Positions 1 to 8,000 of a stretch of 64,000 bases of DNA are shown in pieces. The DNA is from JAIVJM01 sp963816985 (GTDB lineage Bacteria > Acidobacteriota > Blastocatellia > Pyrinomonadales > Pyrinomonadaceae). The notes beneath the pieces are model-generated. The model saw only the letters and a program-made list of their open reading frames with translations, ran no database searches and was not told the origin of the DNA. The position numbers and the translations under genes were made by a program. Location of the stretch: the NCBI GenBank assembly GCA_963816985.1, contig CAWFMF010000004.1:3162001-3226000 (forward strand), read 5' to 3'. Position 1 is the stretch's first letter, and each line of letters begins with the position of its first letter.

Positions 1-1
1 C

Positions 2-1180
2 CGCGAGTCTTTCTACGACTCGACGCGCATCGCCGACGCCGTGGACTACCTCATCGAGGTCGCGCGCAAGCGCAAGCTCCGGCTCTCGCTCAACGTGAGC
101 CTCGGCACCAACGGGCACGCGCACGACGGTTCGAGCGCCATCTCGCGGTGGATAGACTCGGCGATGTCTGTGCCCGGCAGGTGCATCTCGGTGGCGGCGG
201 GCAACGCCGGGCAGGAGGCGGCGGCCTTCGAGGGCGACAGCGGCTTCGTCATGGGCCGCATCCACACGAGCGGCTCGATTCCGGCGCGCGGGCTGGTCAA
301 GGACATCGAGTGGGTCGTCGTCGGCAACGGGCTCATGGACCTCTCGGAGAACGAACTGGAAATCTGGTACAGCCCGCAAGACCGCTTCTCCGTCTCGGTG
401 CGCCCGCCCGGAGGCGACCGCTTCATCGGCCCCATCGAGCCGCGCCAGTTCATCGAGAACCGGCAGCTCAAGGACGGCAGCTTCCTCAGCGTCTACAGCG
501 AGCTTTACCACCCGTCGAACGGCGCGAACTACATCTCGGTCTACCTCACGCCGATGCTCTCGGACAAGGGCGTGGTCGGCATCCCGGCGGGCCGCTGGAT
601 GGTGCGGCTGCACGGGCACGAGGTGCGCGACGGTCGCTACCACGGCTGGATCGAGCGCGACGACCCGCGCAAGCTCGGTCGCGTCGGCGACCGCGACGCG
701 TGGCGCTTCCCGTCGTTCTTCTCCGAGTCTTCGAACGTGGACGACTCTTCGGTCAGCTCGCTGGCCTGCGGGCGGCGCGTCATCTCGGTCGCCAACCTCG
801 ACCACGCGGCGGAGCGCGTCAACATCACGAGCAGTCAGGGGCCGACGCGCGACAACCGCTTCAAGCCGGACATCGCCGCGCCGGGCACGAACATCGTCGC
901 CGCGAAGGGCTTCGCCGCGAAGGGCGACGATTGGGTTTCGATGACGGGGACGAGCATGGCGAGCCCGTTCGTCTGCGGCGTCGCGGGCCTCATGCTCGCC
1001 GCCAACCCGAAGCTCACGGCGGCGCAGATCGAGGGCATCATCGTCCGCACCGCGCGCCCGCTGCCCGGCGACAGCTTCAAGTGGGCCAACGGCGCGGGGT
1101 TCGGCAGGATTGACCCGGACGCGTGCGTCGCCGAGGCGGTGGCGGTAATGACCGAGAAGGAGGATAAGACCAGACAATGA
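2..1180 (+). CDS. Subtilisin-family (S8) serine protease, 5' end cut by window
   Basis: The reading frame is open from base 2, so the gene starts outside the window and the catalytic Asp and His are not visible. The 392 visible residues carry the oxyanion-hole Asn in AAGNAG (about visible residue 68) and the nucleophile Ser in GTSMASP (about 318), followed by the usual helix (AGLMLAANPKLT). Between them lies a long insert of about 200 residues that looks like a beta-rich insertion in the catalytic domain. No C-terminal sorting signal or membrane segment is seen. The stop codon overlaps the ATG of the metallo-beta-lactamase-fold gene (ATGA), so the two are almost certainly co-translated. Family assignment is firm; whether the enzyme is exported or a cytosolic effector cannot be decided without the N-terminus. 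Confidence 0.9.
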   Translation, partial: RESFYDSTRIADAVDYLIEVARKRKLRLSLNVSLGTNGHAHDGSSAISRWIDSAMSVPGRCISVAAGNAGQEAAAFEGDSGFVMGRIHTSGSIPARGLVKDIEWVVVGNGLMDLSENELEIWYSPQDRFSVSVRPPGGDRFIGPIEPRQFIENRQLKDGSFLSVYSELYHPSNGANYISVYLTPMLSDKGVVGIPAGRWMVRLHGHEVRDGRYHGWIERDDPRKLGRVGDRDAWRFPSFFSESSNVDDSSVSSLACGRRVISVANLDHAAERVNITSSQGPTRDNRFKPDIAAPGTNIVAAKGFAAKGDDWVSMTGTSMASPFVCGVAGLMLAANPKLTAAQIEGIIVRTARPLPGDSFKWANGAGFGRIDPDACVAEAVAVMTEKEDKTRQ

Positions 1181-2541
1181 AGCTCACAGTCTTTCAATCC
1201 GACAAGGGCGACTGCCTGCTGCTGCGCGGCGCGGACGACCGCCTGATGCTCGTTGACGGCGGGATGCGCGGCTCCTACGACAAGCACGTCGCGCCCGCGC
1301 TCGGCGAGCTGCAAGAGGCGGGCGAGCATCTCGACGTGATCTACGTCTCGCACATTGACCAGGACCACATCGGCGGCGTCCTCAAGCTCATGGACGACGA
1401 GTTCAAGTGGCGCGTCAGCGACTTCAACAAGACCGTCAAGAACAAGACGCCGAAGCCGCCGCCGGGCAAGCGACCGCCCGTCGTGAAGGCCATCTGGCAC
1501 AACGCCTTCACCGATCAGGTCAAAAAGAACGCGGGCGAGATTGAGACGATGCTCGCGGCCTCCGCCGCCGTCCTCTCCGGCTCGGACAACGAGCTGGTGA
1601 GGGCGCTCGCGGGCGAGCAGGGCGATCTGGCGACGAGCGTCGCCGAGGCCATCAGGCTGACGCGGCGCGTCAGCCCCGCGCAGCTCGGCATCAAGCTCAA
1701 CCCGCCCGCCAAGGGGAAGCTCATGATGGTGCGCGCGAAAGGCGCGAAGCCCTTCAGCCTCGGCGGCATGAAAATCAGCATCATCGGCCCCTTCCGCCAA
1801 GAGCTGATTGACTTGCGCGACGAGTGGAACGCATGGCTGGAGAACAAGAAGACACAGATGCAACTGAAAGAACTCCAGCGGCAGGGCGACGAGGACGACT
1901 CGATGTTCAGCACGCGCGAGATCGGACAGATCATCGGGCCGAAGGTGCGGCAGGCCGAGGCGTTGAGCAGCTCCTTAGACCTCGCCAACGCGAACAAGGA
2001 GGTCGAGCTCGGCGACCGCAACATCGTCACCGTCCCGAACCTCGCCTCGCTGATGCTCTTCGTGCAGGAGAAGACCCGGACCCTCCTGCTCACGGGCGAC
2101 GGACACACCGACGACGTCACGCTCGGCCTCAAGCACATCAAGAAACTCAAGGAGGGCGGCGGCCTCCACGTCAACGTCCTCAAAGTCCCGCACCACGCCA
2201 GCGAGCACAACGTCACCCGCGCCTTCTGCCGCGAAGTCACCGCCGACGACTACCTCTTCTGCGGTCGCAAGGGGGGCCGGGACCAGAACCCGGACATCCG
2301 TGTCATTCAAGCCTTCGCCGAGTCGCGCCTGAGCGCCGACGCGGAGAAGCGGAGCCCCAACAAGCAGGCCGGCGACAAGTTCAAGTTCTGGTTCAGCGGC
2401 AGCGTCGCCAACACGGAGGGCGACGACAAGACGTACATGAGGAAGGTCGAGAAGGAGGTCAACGCCATCGCCGCCAAGAGCAAGGGGAAGATGGAAGTCT
2501 TCTTCCTCGGCACAGACTCCAGCTTCGACCTTCCCGTCTGA
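1177..2541 (+). CDS. ComEC/Rec2-type metallo-beta-lactamase-fold hydrolase
   Basis: A 454-residue protein with no signal peptide and no membrane segments, so it is likely cytosolic. Metal-binding signatures of the MBL fold are intact: SHIDQDHIGG (H59, D61, D63, H64; the H-x-D-x-D-H form typical of the ComEC C-terminal domain), the Asp of LLLTGDGH (D308) and the pair H339-H340 in VPHHASEHN. A charged helical insert of about 190 residues (roughly 90-280) separates the two halves of the fold. The start overlaps the stop of the S8 protease upstream by ATGA, implying translational coupling and a shared job. Family members hydrolyse phosphodiesters or nucleic acids, but the substrate here is unknown. 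Serine protease plus MBL pairs are known from bacterial conflict systems; that role here is inference. Confidence 0.85.
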   Translation: MKLTVFQSDKGDCLLLRGADDRLMLVDGGMRGSYDKHVAPALGELQEAGEHLDVIYVSHIDQDHIGGVLKLMDDEFKWRVSDFNKTVKNKTPKPPPGKRPPVVKAIWHNAFTDQVKKNAGEIETMLAASAAVLSGSDNELVRALAGEQGDLATSVAEAIRLTRRVSPAQLGIKLNPPAKGKLMMVRAKGAKPFSLGGMKISIIGPFRQELIDLRDEWNAWLENKKTQMQLKELQRQGDEDDSMFSTREIGQIIGPKVRQAEALSSSLDLANANKEVELGDRNIVTVPNLASLMLFVQEKTRTLLLTGDGHTDDVTLGLKHIKKLKEGGGLHVNVLKVPHHASEHNVTRAFCREVTADDYLFCGRKGGRDQNPDIRVIQAFAESRLSADAEKRSPNKQAGDKFKFWFSGSVANTEGDDKTYMRKVEKEVNAIAAKSKGKMEVFFLGTDSSFDLPV

Positions 2542-2597
2542 GGCCCGCCGCGCGCGGCGCGTTAACAGCCGCGCGCCGTTCTGGGGTATAAAGGCGC

Positions 2598-3164
2598 GTG
2601 CTTGTTTTGGGGATTGATCCGGGCAGCGAGACGACGGGCTGGGGCGTCGTCGAGGGCGACGCCCGGCGCTACAAACTCGTCGGCTTCGGGACGGTGAAGG
2701 CGAGCCCGCGCGAGCGTTTCGCCGCGCGCCTCCTGAAGATCAGCGACGGCGTGGAGCGGCTCATCGAGCGTTACGCGCCGGACGTTTGCGCGGTCGAGGA
2801 GTCCTTCTTCGCCGCCAACGCGCAGACGGCCCTCAAACTCGGACAGGTGCGCGGCGTGGTGCTCGTCGCCGCCGAGCGCGCGGGCGTCGAGATCACCGAG
2901 TACGCGCCGCGACTCATCAAGCAGACGGTCGTCGGCTACGGCGCGGCGGAGAAGCATCAGGTGCAGGAGATGGTGCGCGTGCTCCTGCGGCTGCGCGACA
3001 TGCCCTCGCCGCACGACGCCTCGGACGCGCTCGCCATCGCCATCTGCCATCTCCACCACGCCGCCGCGCCGAAACCCTCACGCACGACGGGGGACAAGCC
3101 GCCCGCGCGGGCCAAGCTCGAAGCCCTCCTCGCGGAGCAGCCACGACGACGCGCACGCCGCTGA
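2598..3164 (+). CDS. ruvC: Crossover junction endodeoxyribonuclease RuvC
   Basis: RuvC cuts Holliday junctions with the RuvAB branch-migration complex. The 188-residue product begins at a GTG with the diagnostic LGIDPGSETTGWGVV (first catalytic Asp, D7), then AVEESFF (catalytic Glu), the VRGV helix, and the C-terminal acidic pair in SPHDASDALAIA. The length fits the family (about 160-190), with a basic tail of about 20 residues. The GTG start places the first Asp at its usual position. ruvA and ruvB are not adjacent, unlike in many genomes; the gene stands alone between the MBL gene and an exported protein. Confidence 0.95.
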   Translation: MLVLGIDPGSETTGWGVVEGDARRYKLVGFGTVKASPRERFAARLLKISDGVERLIERYAPDVCAVEESFFAANAQTALKLGQVRGVVLVAAERAGVEITEYAPRLIKQTVVGYGAAEKHQVQEMVRVLLRLRDMPSPHDASDALAIAICHLHHAAAPKPSRTTGDKPPARAKLEALLAEQPRRRARR

Positions 3165-3238
3165 AGACAGACCCTCCGGCCTTCGGGCTGAACGACACAA
3201 GGCCACTCCCGCCACACCCCGAAAAGGAGGAGTGTGTC

Positions 3239-4000
3239 ATGCGCCTTCGTCTTCAAAGAGGGCCGCGCCTTCGTCTCGCCGCGCGCGGCCTCGCGTTTCT
3301 CACAGCCCTGTCTCTCCTCTTCATCCTTCAGACGAACGCCGAAGCGCAGAGAAGGCGGCGCGCGCCCGCCGCCGTCGGTGGCCGCATCGCCGTCGTGGTG
3401 GACGAGCGCCTGTCGGCTTTGCGCGACGCGCCGACGCTTTCGGCGAACGTGTTGCGGAGGCTCGGTCGCGGGCGGCTCGTGGTCGTAGCGGGCGCGAGGG
3501 AGTCGGCGGACGGCGTGACGTTCCTGCGCGTCTCCGTCACGCGGCGCACGGGCGGTTGGGTGCAGGCGGACGCGCTCGTCTCGCCCGCGCGCGCCGGTGA
3601 CGACGCGCGATTGCTGCGACTCGCGCGCGGCTCCGAAGAGTTCGCACGCGTCGAGCGCGCGCGCATCTTCCTCGAAGCCTTCCCGCGCTCGCCTCTGCGG
3701 CCCGCCGCTTTGCTCCTGCTCGGCGAGGCGGCGGAAGAGGCTGCCGCGCGACTGACGCGCGACGCCGCGCGGCGGCTCGACGCGGGCGAGATGGAGGCGG
3801 GCGGCGCTCCACTCAAAAGCTATTACCTCAACTTCAACGGGCTCGACCGCTACCGCCGTCAGGGCGTCGGCTTCAACTTCGACGCCGCGTCGAAGCAGTT
3901 CCGCTACGACGGCGCGGCGTGGCGCGAGCTGGTGCGCCGCCACCCACGAAGCGCCGAAGCCGAGAAGGCGCGGGCGCGACTCTCGGCTTCGGCGCGTTGA
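3239..4000 (+). CDS. Exported protein with SH3-like domain
   Basis: The ATG at 3239 was chosen over longer readings because an AAGGAGGA ribosome-binding site sits at 3224-3232 and because it begins a clear signal peptide (arginine-rich n-region, LAFLTALSLLFIL core, AEAQ cleavage region near residue 35). The mature part starts with a segment resembling a bacterial SH3 domain (residues about 45-115: RIAVVVDERLSALRDAP, later GGWVQADALV), then a helical, Ala/Arg-rich half ending in a TPR-like stretch. 253 residues. Bacterial SH3 domains bind peptidoglycan or peptides outside the cell; the role here is unknown. It lies 75 bases after ruvC and may be in the same transcript. Confidence 0.65.
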   Translation: MRLRLQRGPRLRLAARGLAFLTALSLLFILQTNAEAQRRRRAPAAVGGRIAVVVDERLSALRDAPTLSANVLRRLGRGRLVVVAGARESADGVTFLRVSVTRRTGGWVQADALVSPARAGDDARLLRLARGSEEFARVERARIFLEAFPRSPLRPAALLLLGEAAEEAAARLTRDAARRLDAGEMEAGGAPLKSYYLNFNGLDRYRRQGVGFNFDAASKQFRYDGAAWRELVRRHPRSAEAEKARARLSASAR

Positions 4001-4043
4001 TGGGAAGTAAGGCCCGGCTTTTGAGACCGGGCGACTCCGGGTA

Positions 4044-6035
4044 TTACTGCCCGAAGCGGTTGCGGTACTCGATGGATTCGATGAAAGCTTCGACCATCTG
4101 CGCACGCGCCACGCGCGAGAGCGCCACCGTCTCGTTCCGCACGTTCTCGCCCGGCAGACTGAACGACTCCAACTTGGCGAGCCAGAAGTCGTAGCCGTTG
4201 AAGTTCGTGTCCGGCGCGTCGTCCGGGTTGCGGCGCATGTAGCCGAAGTATTGCATCAGCACGAACGCCGGGTTGTACTGCGCGGCGAAGACCGAGTCGC
4301 TGTCGGCGACGCTCTTGAGCGCGGCGGCGCGGCCCGCCGTGTCGCCCGTGCCGTAGGCCGTAATCGCCGCCGTGCGCTCGGCGGGCGTCGGCGTCACGCC
4401 CGTGTTGGCGAAGAGTGTGTCCACGTAGGTCGCCGCCGCCTGACCCTGCGGGAAGACGGCCACGAACTCGGCCCGCGAGACGAACTCTTCGAGGAACTTC
4501 TGCCGGTTGGCTTCCAGTAGCGCGGCGGAGCCGGGATCGCCGAAGACGACGCCGTCGCCTATCTGCCGCTGGTCGCGCAGGAAGGGTCGGTAACGCGGGT
4601 TGCTCTTGGCCGAGCCGAAAGCGGCCTTGTGGGTGCGGATGACGAAGTAGCCGGTCTGCTGGAACTCGATAGAGAGGAAGAAGGCGGTCGAGACATTGGT
4701 GCGGCGTGCGCGGATGCAGTCGGCGTTCGCACCGCACGAAGTTATCTGTGCCGTCCAGAACCCTTGACCGTCGGAGTCGCTCTGGCGGTGGAGGAAGTCG
4801 TGGTACTGCTGGCCGACGAAGATAGCCGCGTCGTCTATGGCGTTGGTCGCGGGCTCGACCGCGTCGTCCGTAATCTGGACGGTGGCGACAGCCGTCAGGC
4901 ACGAGAGCGTGGCTCCGCCCGTCGGGTTCGAGAGCGCGACGGTGAACGTCTCGTTGCCTTCGACCTTCGAGTCTTCGTTGACGAGCACGACGATGTTCTT
5001 CGATGTCTCACCGGCGGCGAATCGCAGTGTGCCGAGGGCGGTGGTGTAGTCGCTGCGCTCGGAGGCCGTGCCGTCGGCGGTCGCGAAGTTGACGGCGACG
5101 GCTCCGGTGGTGTCGCCGGTGCGCTGGACGGTGAGGGTCAGTGATGTCACGTCCTCCTGAACCGAGGGCGCGGTCTGCGTGAACTGGAGTTGCGAGGCGG
5201 GCCCGGCGGAGGTGTCGCTGATCTTCGTCACGAAGGCGTCGCCGCCCGGCGGGGACGTGCCGCCGAAGGTGCTCTGGATGGCGTTGGCGGTCGGGAAATC
5301 AGTTGACCGCGTGAAGCCGGCGACGTAGGCGTTGCCGGATGAGTCAATCGCAACGCCCCTCGCCTCGTCGCCGTCGCTGCCGCCGAGGTAAGTCGAGTAG
5401 ATGAGCGCGTTGCCCGCCGCGTTGAGCTTCGTCACGGTGACATCAGCGCCCCCGGCGCGCGCGCACTGGATGGCGTTGGCGGTCGGGAAGGTGTTGTTCG
5501 AGGCGGTGGCCCCGGCGACGTAGACGTTGCCCGTCGAATCAACCGCGATGCCGAAGCCTATCTCGCCGCCCGTGCCGCCGAGGTAGGTGGAAAAGACCAG
5601 AGCGTTGCCCGCCGCGTTGAGCTTCGTCACGAAGGCGTCCTGGGCAAGGGTCGTGCCGCCGTTCGTGCCTTGGAAGGCGTTGGCCGTGGGGAAGTTGGTT
5701 GACTCGGTGTCGCCAGTGGCGTAGGCGTTGCCGGACGAGTCAATAGCGAGGTCTTCGCACGCGTCACGAGCCGAGCCGCCGAGGTAAGTGGAGTAGACGA
5801 GCGCGTTGCCCGCCGCGTTGACCTTCAACACGAAGGCGTCGCCGTTGCCGCCGTTCGCGGCCTGTATGGGGCTGGCGGTCGGGAAGTTGGTCGAGAAGGT
5901 GTCGCCGCCGAGGTAGGCGTTGCCCGAAGAGTCAACCTTGACGCCTTCGCCGCTATCGTTGTCGTTGCCGCCGAGGTAGGTGGAATAGACGAGGGCCGAG
6001 CCCGCCGCATTAATCTTCGACAGGAAGGCGTCGCG
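4044..6035 (-). CDS. SBBP-repeat / Calx-beta / DUF4214 secreted protein, C-terminal frame
   Basis: Downstream part of a large secreted protein whose reading frame shifts near 6033. It holds the last four SBBP propeller repeats (each with STYLGG and VDSSGNAY-type motifs, about 60 residues), then a Calx-beta domain (QEDVTSLTLTVQRTGDTTGA through GNETFTVALSNPTGG) and a C-terminal DUF4214 region (FVGQQYHDFLHRQSDSDGQG to the terminus). Calx-beta and DUF4214 modules are common in surface or extracellular-matrix proteins. An in-frame ATG further upstream in this frame is an artefact of reading the shadow frame. Read together with the part starting at 7443, the product would be about 1,130 residues. 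Confidence 0.75.
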   Translation of the reverse strand, partial: RDAFLSKINAAGSALVYSTYLGGNDNDSGEGVKVDSSGNAYLGGDTFSTNFPTASPIQAANGGNGDAFVLKVNAAGNALVYSTYLGGSARDACEDLAIDSSGNAYATGDTESTNFPTANAFQGTNGGTTLAQDAFVTKLNAAGNALVFSTYLGGTGGEIGFGIAVDSTGNVYVAGATASNNTFPTANAIQCARAGGADVTVTKLNAAGNALIYSTYLGGSDGDEARGVAIDSSGNAYVAGFTRSTDFPTANAIQSTFGGTSPPGGDAFVTKISDTSAGPASQLQFTQTAPSVQEDVTSLTLTVQRTGDTTGAVAVNFATADGTASERSDYTTALGTLRFAAGETSKNIVVLVNEDSKVEGNETFTVALSNPTGGATLSCLTAVATVQITDDAVEPATNAIDDAAIFVGQQYHDFLHRQSDSDGQGFWTAQITSCGANADCIRARRTNVSTAFFLSIEFQQTGYFVIRTHKAAFGSAKSNPRYRPFLRDQRQIGDGVVFGDPGSAALLEANRQKFLEEFVSRAEFVAVFPQGQAAATYVDTLFANTGVTPTPAERTAAITAYGTGDTAGRAAALKSVADSDSVFAAQYNPAFVLMQYFGYMRRNPDDAPDTNFNGYDFWLAKLESFSLPGENVRNETVALSRVARAQMVEAFIESIEYRNRFGQ

Positions 6036-6605
6036 TGGAGCCGCCGCCTTCGGTGGCCTGGATGGGGTTGACCGTGGGGAAGTCGTTGGAGAACGTGTTG
6101 CCGGTGACGTAGGCGTTGCCGGAGGAGTCAACCGTAATGGCCTGACCGAACTCGGCGCTGTCGTCGCCGCCGAGGTAGGTGGAATAGACGAGCGCGTTGC
6201 CCGCCGCGTTGAGCTTCGTCACGAAGGCGTCGTCGCCGTTGCCGCCTATCGTGGAGTCGAAGGCGTTGGCCGTGGGGAAGTTGGTCGAGTTGGTGACGCC
6301 CGTGACGTAGGCGTTGCCCGAAGAGTCCACGGCGATGCCCCGGCCCTGGTCGTTGCCGTCGCCGCCGAGGTAAGTAGAATAGACGAGGGCGTTGCCCGCC
6401 GCGTTAAGCTTCGTTACGAACGCATCGAGGGAGCCGACGATGCCGCCGTTCGCGGCTTGAATGGGGTTGGCCGTCGGGAAGTTGGTCGAGGTGGTCAAGC
6501 CGACGACGTAGGCGTTGTTCGAAGAGTCCAAGGCGATGTGTAAGCCCTGATCGCCGCCGCTGCCGCCGATGTAGGTCGAGTAGACGAGCACGGGGTCAAT
6601 GACGA
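5215..6605 (-). repeat. Seven tandem SBBP coding repeats
   Basis: Seven in-phase repeats of about 170-190 bases, each encoding a beta-propeller blade with the pattern DAFVTKLNAAGNALVYSTYLGG and VDSSGNAYVTG. Neighbouring copies are nearly identical over the AAGNALVYSTYLGG block even at DNA level. Such a block is prone to recombination and to mis-assembly, which bears on the frameshift inside it. Confidence 0.85.
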
Positions 6606-7443
6606 GCGGGAGCGTCGAGTCGTATGCGCCGAGCGCGAAACGGACGTGCCCGCCTTCCTCAAGGACGTAGCCGCCCTCGACCGCGCGTCGTGTGCCCGCC
6701 ACCTCCTGATAGACGAAGGGCTTCGGCTGGCGGACGGTCGCGTCGCCCACGCCGAGCAGGAGGTCGCCCGAAGAGGCGTCCAACTTGACTTCGTCCGCGC
6801 CGTCGAAGCGGAGTGTGACGGCCTGCGCGTCCGCGCCGGGCGCGACCACGAAGTCGTACTCCAACTGCCGCTGGTTGCCGTAGTAGACCACGTCCACGCC
6901 GGGGTAAACCTCGCTATAGCGGACGCGCCCGAAGGCGGGGACGTTCGTGCGCCACGCCGAAGGGTCGGAGCCGTTGAAGTAGTTGACCTTCCCGGCGGAC
7001 TCGTCCGCGCCCGCGCCCGACGCGCTCTCGTCCGCGCCGACGAGCTTCATGCGCAGCACCGCCGAGTGCGGAGTGCGAGTGACGGGTGGGGGAATTATTT
7101 CGGCCCCGACGGAAGAGGCGGGCGCGGTTTCATCCCGCAAGCGAAGGACGGCTTCGGAGGGTTTCAGAAAGAGAGTGTAGCCCGCGCCGCGCGCGAGGTA
7201 ATCCACCTCGCTCGCTGTCTGTCCGAGGTTGCGCTCGAAGGTGAGGGGCGTCTGCCCGTAGGCTTCGAGGGTTTCGCGCGCGCGGTCGTCCGTCGCCCGT
7301 TCGGGCGCGGGAGGCGCAGGGCGATGCGCGGGCGTCGCGCCCTCGCGGTTCAAAGTCGCCGGGGTGAAGAGCAGAGACAGAACGCCCGTCAGGGCGAGTG
7401 TCAGGCGGAGCGAGTGTTTAAGGTGAGTGACGAACGGTCTCAT
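6010..7443 (-). CDS. SBBP-repeat secreted protein, N-terminal frame (frameshifted)
   Basis: First part of the same secreted protein. The ATG at 7443 is preferred: it follows a GAGGAAG site and starts a signal peptide (MRPFVTHLKHSLRL, then a leucine-rich core). Next is the DUF7948-type N-terminal domain (LTFERNLGQTASEVDYLARG through LPLVIDPVLVYSTY), then three SBBP repeats. The frame runs into a stop at 6010, while the next repeat continues in another frame from about 6033. At the junction the sequence reads ACG-C-GAC: removing one base, or adding a CG dinucleotide, restores repeat number four. A sequencing or assembly indel in a CG run and a real inactivating or phase-variable shift are both possible. 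Confidence 0.75.
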   Translation of the reverse strand: MRPFVTHLKHSLRLTLALTGVLSLLFTPATLNREGATPAHRPAPPAPERATDDRARETLEAYGQTPLTFERNLGQTASEVDYLARGAGYTLFLKPSEAVLRLRDETAPASSVGAEIIPPPVTRTPHSAVLRMKLVGADESASGAGADESAGKVNYFNGSDPSAWRTNVPAFGRVRYSEVYPGVDVVYYGNQRQLEYDFVVAPGADAQAVTLRFDGADEVKLDASSGDLLLGVGDATVRQPKPFVYQEVAGTRRAVEGGYVLEEGGHVRFALGAYDSTLPLVIDPVLVYSTYIGGSGGDQGLHIALDSSNNAYVVGLTTSTNFPTANPIQAANGGIVGSLDAFVTKLNAAGNALVYSTYLGGDGNDQGRGIAVDSSGNAYVTGVTNSTNFPTANAFDSTIGGNGDDAFVTKLNAAGNALVYSTYLGGDDSAEFGQAITVDSSGNAYVTGNTFSNDFPTVNPIQATEGGGSTRRLPVED

Positions 7444-7593
7444 AGCTTCCTCAGCTTTCTTGGGAAATGGGGCATCTTCGGTTTTGGCCTCCGCCGACAC
7501 ACGCGAGACGGCGCGGCGGAAGCTGACACAATAGTGCGAATAAATTTTAAATGGTAGGTTTTTCCGTGCCGGGCGGCGCGGCGCGGATGGCTA

Positions 7594-7621
7594 TTGCAAA
7601 ATCGTGCGGGGGCAGTTAGAT
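7594..7621 (+). promoter_or_regulatory. Possible sigma-70 promoter of the LysW-like gene
   Basis: TTGCAA, a 16-base spacer, then TTAGAT, about 95 bases before the GTG of the small LysW-like gene. The rest of 7444-7722 shows no gene. A moderate match only. Confidence 0.35.
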
Positions 7622-7722
7622 TGTCGGCTGCTGCGCGAAACAACGAACAAGGTGGAAGTCTCTCCCCTCAGCAGGGTGCGACTCTTCTGCGTCATTACCT
7701 CAAACTCTTGGAGGAAGGAACA

Positions 7723-7911
7723 GTGCCGGTAGGAACATGCCCTGAGTGTGATGCGGACGTGCACGTGGACACGGACGCCGACAAAGGCGACAGCGTCGCC
7801 TGCGAAGAGTGCGGGACGGAGCTGGAGGTCGTCGGCCTCGACCCCGTAGAACTCGACATCGCCGAAGAAGAGGTGGACGACGACACGGACGACGACGAAG
7901 AGGAAATCTAA
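7723..7911 (+). CDS. LysW/ArgW-like zinc-ribbon mini-protein
   Basis: A 62-residue acidic protein. The GTG at 7723 is chosen because GGAGGAAGGA lies just upstream and the first residues then match the LysW family (CPECDADVHV). Two CxxC knuckles (CPEC near residue 6 and CEEC near 27) form a zinc ribbon, followed by the family block TELEVVGLDPVELDIAEEE. LysW/ArgW proteins carry amino-group-protected intermediates of lysine or arginine synthesis on the side chain of a C-terminal Glu in an EDWGE tail. Here the tail is a run of Asp/Glu ending in Ile and EDWGE is missing, and no lysX/argX-type partner is nearby. So it resembles the carrier but probably cannot act in the standard way. Confidence 0.7.
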   Translation: MPVGTCPECDADVHVDTDADKGDSVACEECGTELEVVGLDPVELDIAEEEVDDDTDDDEEEI

Positions 7912-8000
7912 AAAGCCGTGAACCGTGACAGGTAAACCGTGACAAGTAAGCACAGGATTTCTCCTGTCACGGTTTACGGTTCACAGTTCACGGCCTTTTA
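7912..8000 (+). repeat. Intergenic inverted repeat, GTGACAGG family
   Basis: Left part repeats CCGTGA(A)CC/ACAGG words and the right part carries their complements (CCTGTCAC, GGTTTACGG, GTTCACGG). It separates the LysW-like gene from the convergent VWFA gene, whose last codons overlap the right end. The same word family recurs at 52421, 58215 and 58854. Confidence 0.8.

Noticed and set aside
2541..2597. RuvC as part of the S8-MBL module (nuclease effector)
   Set aside because: It is a standard housekeeping RuvC with its own GTG start 56 bases downstream; nothing links it functionally to the pair.
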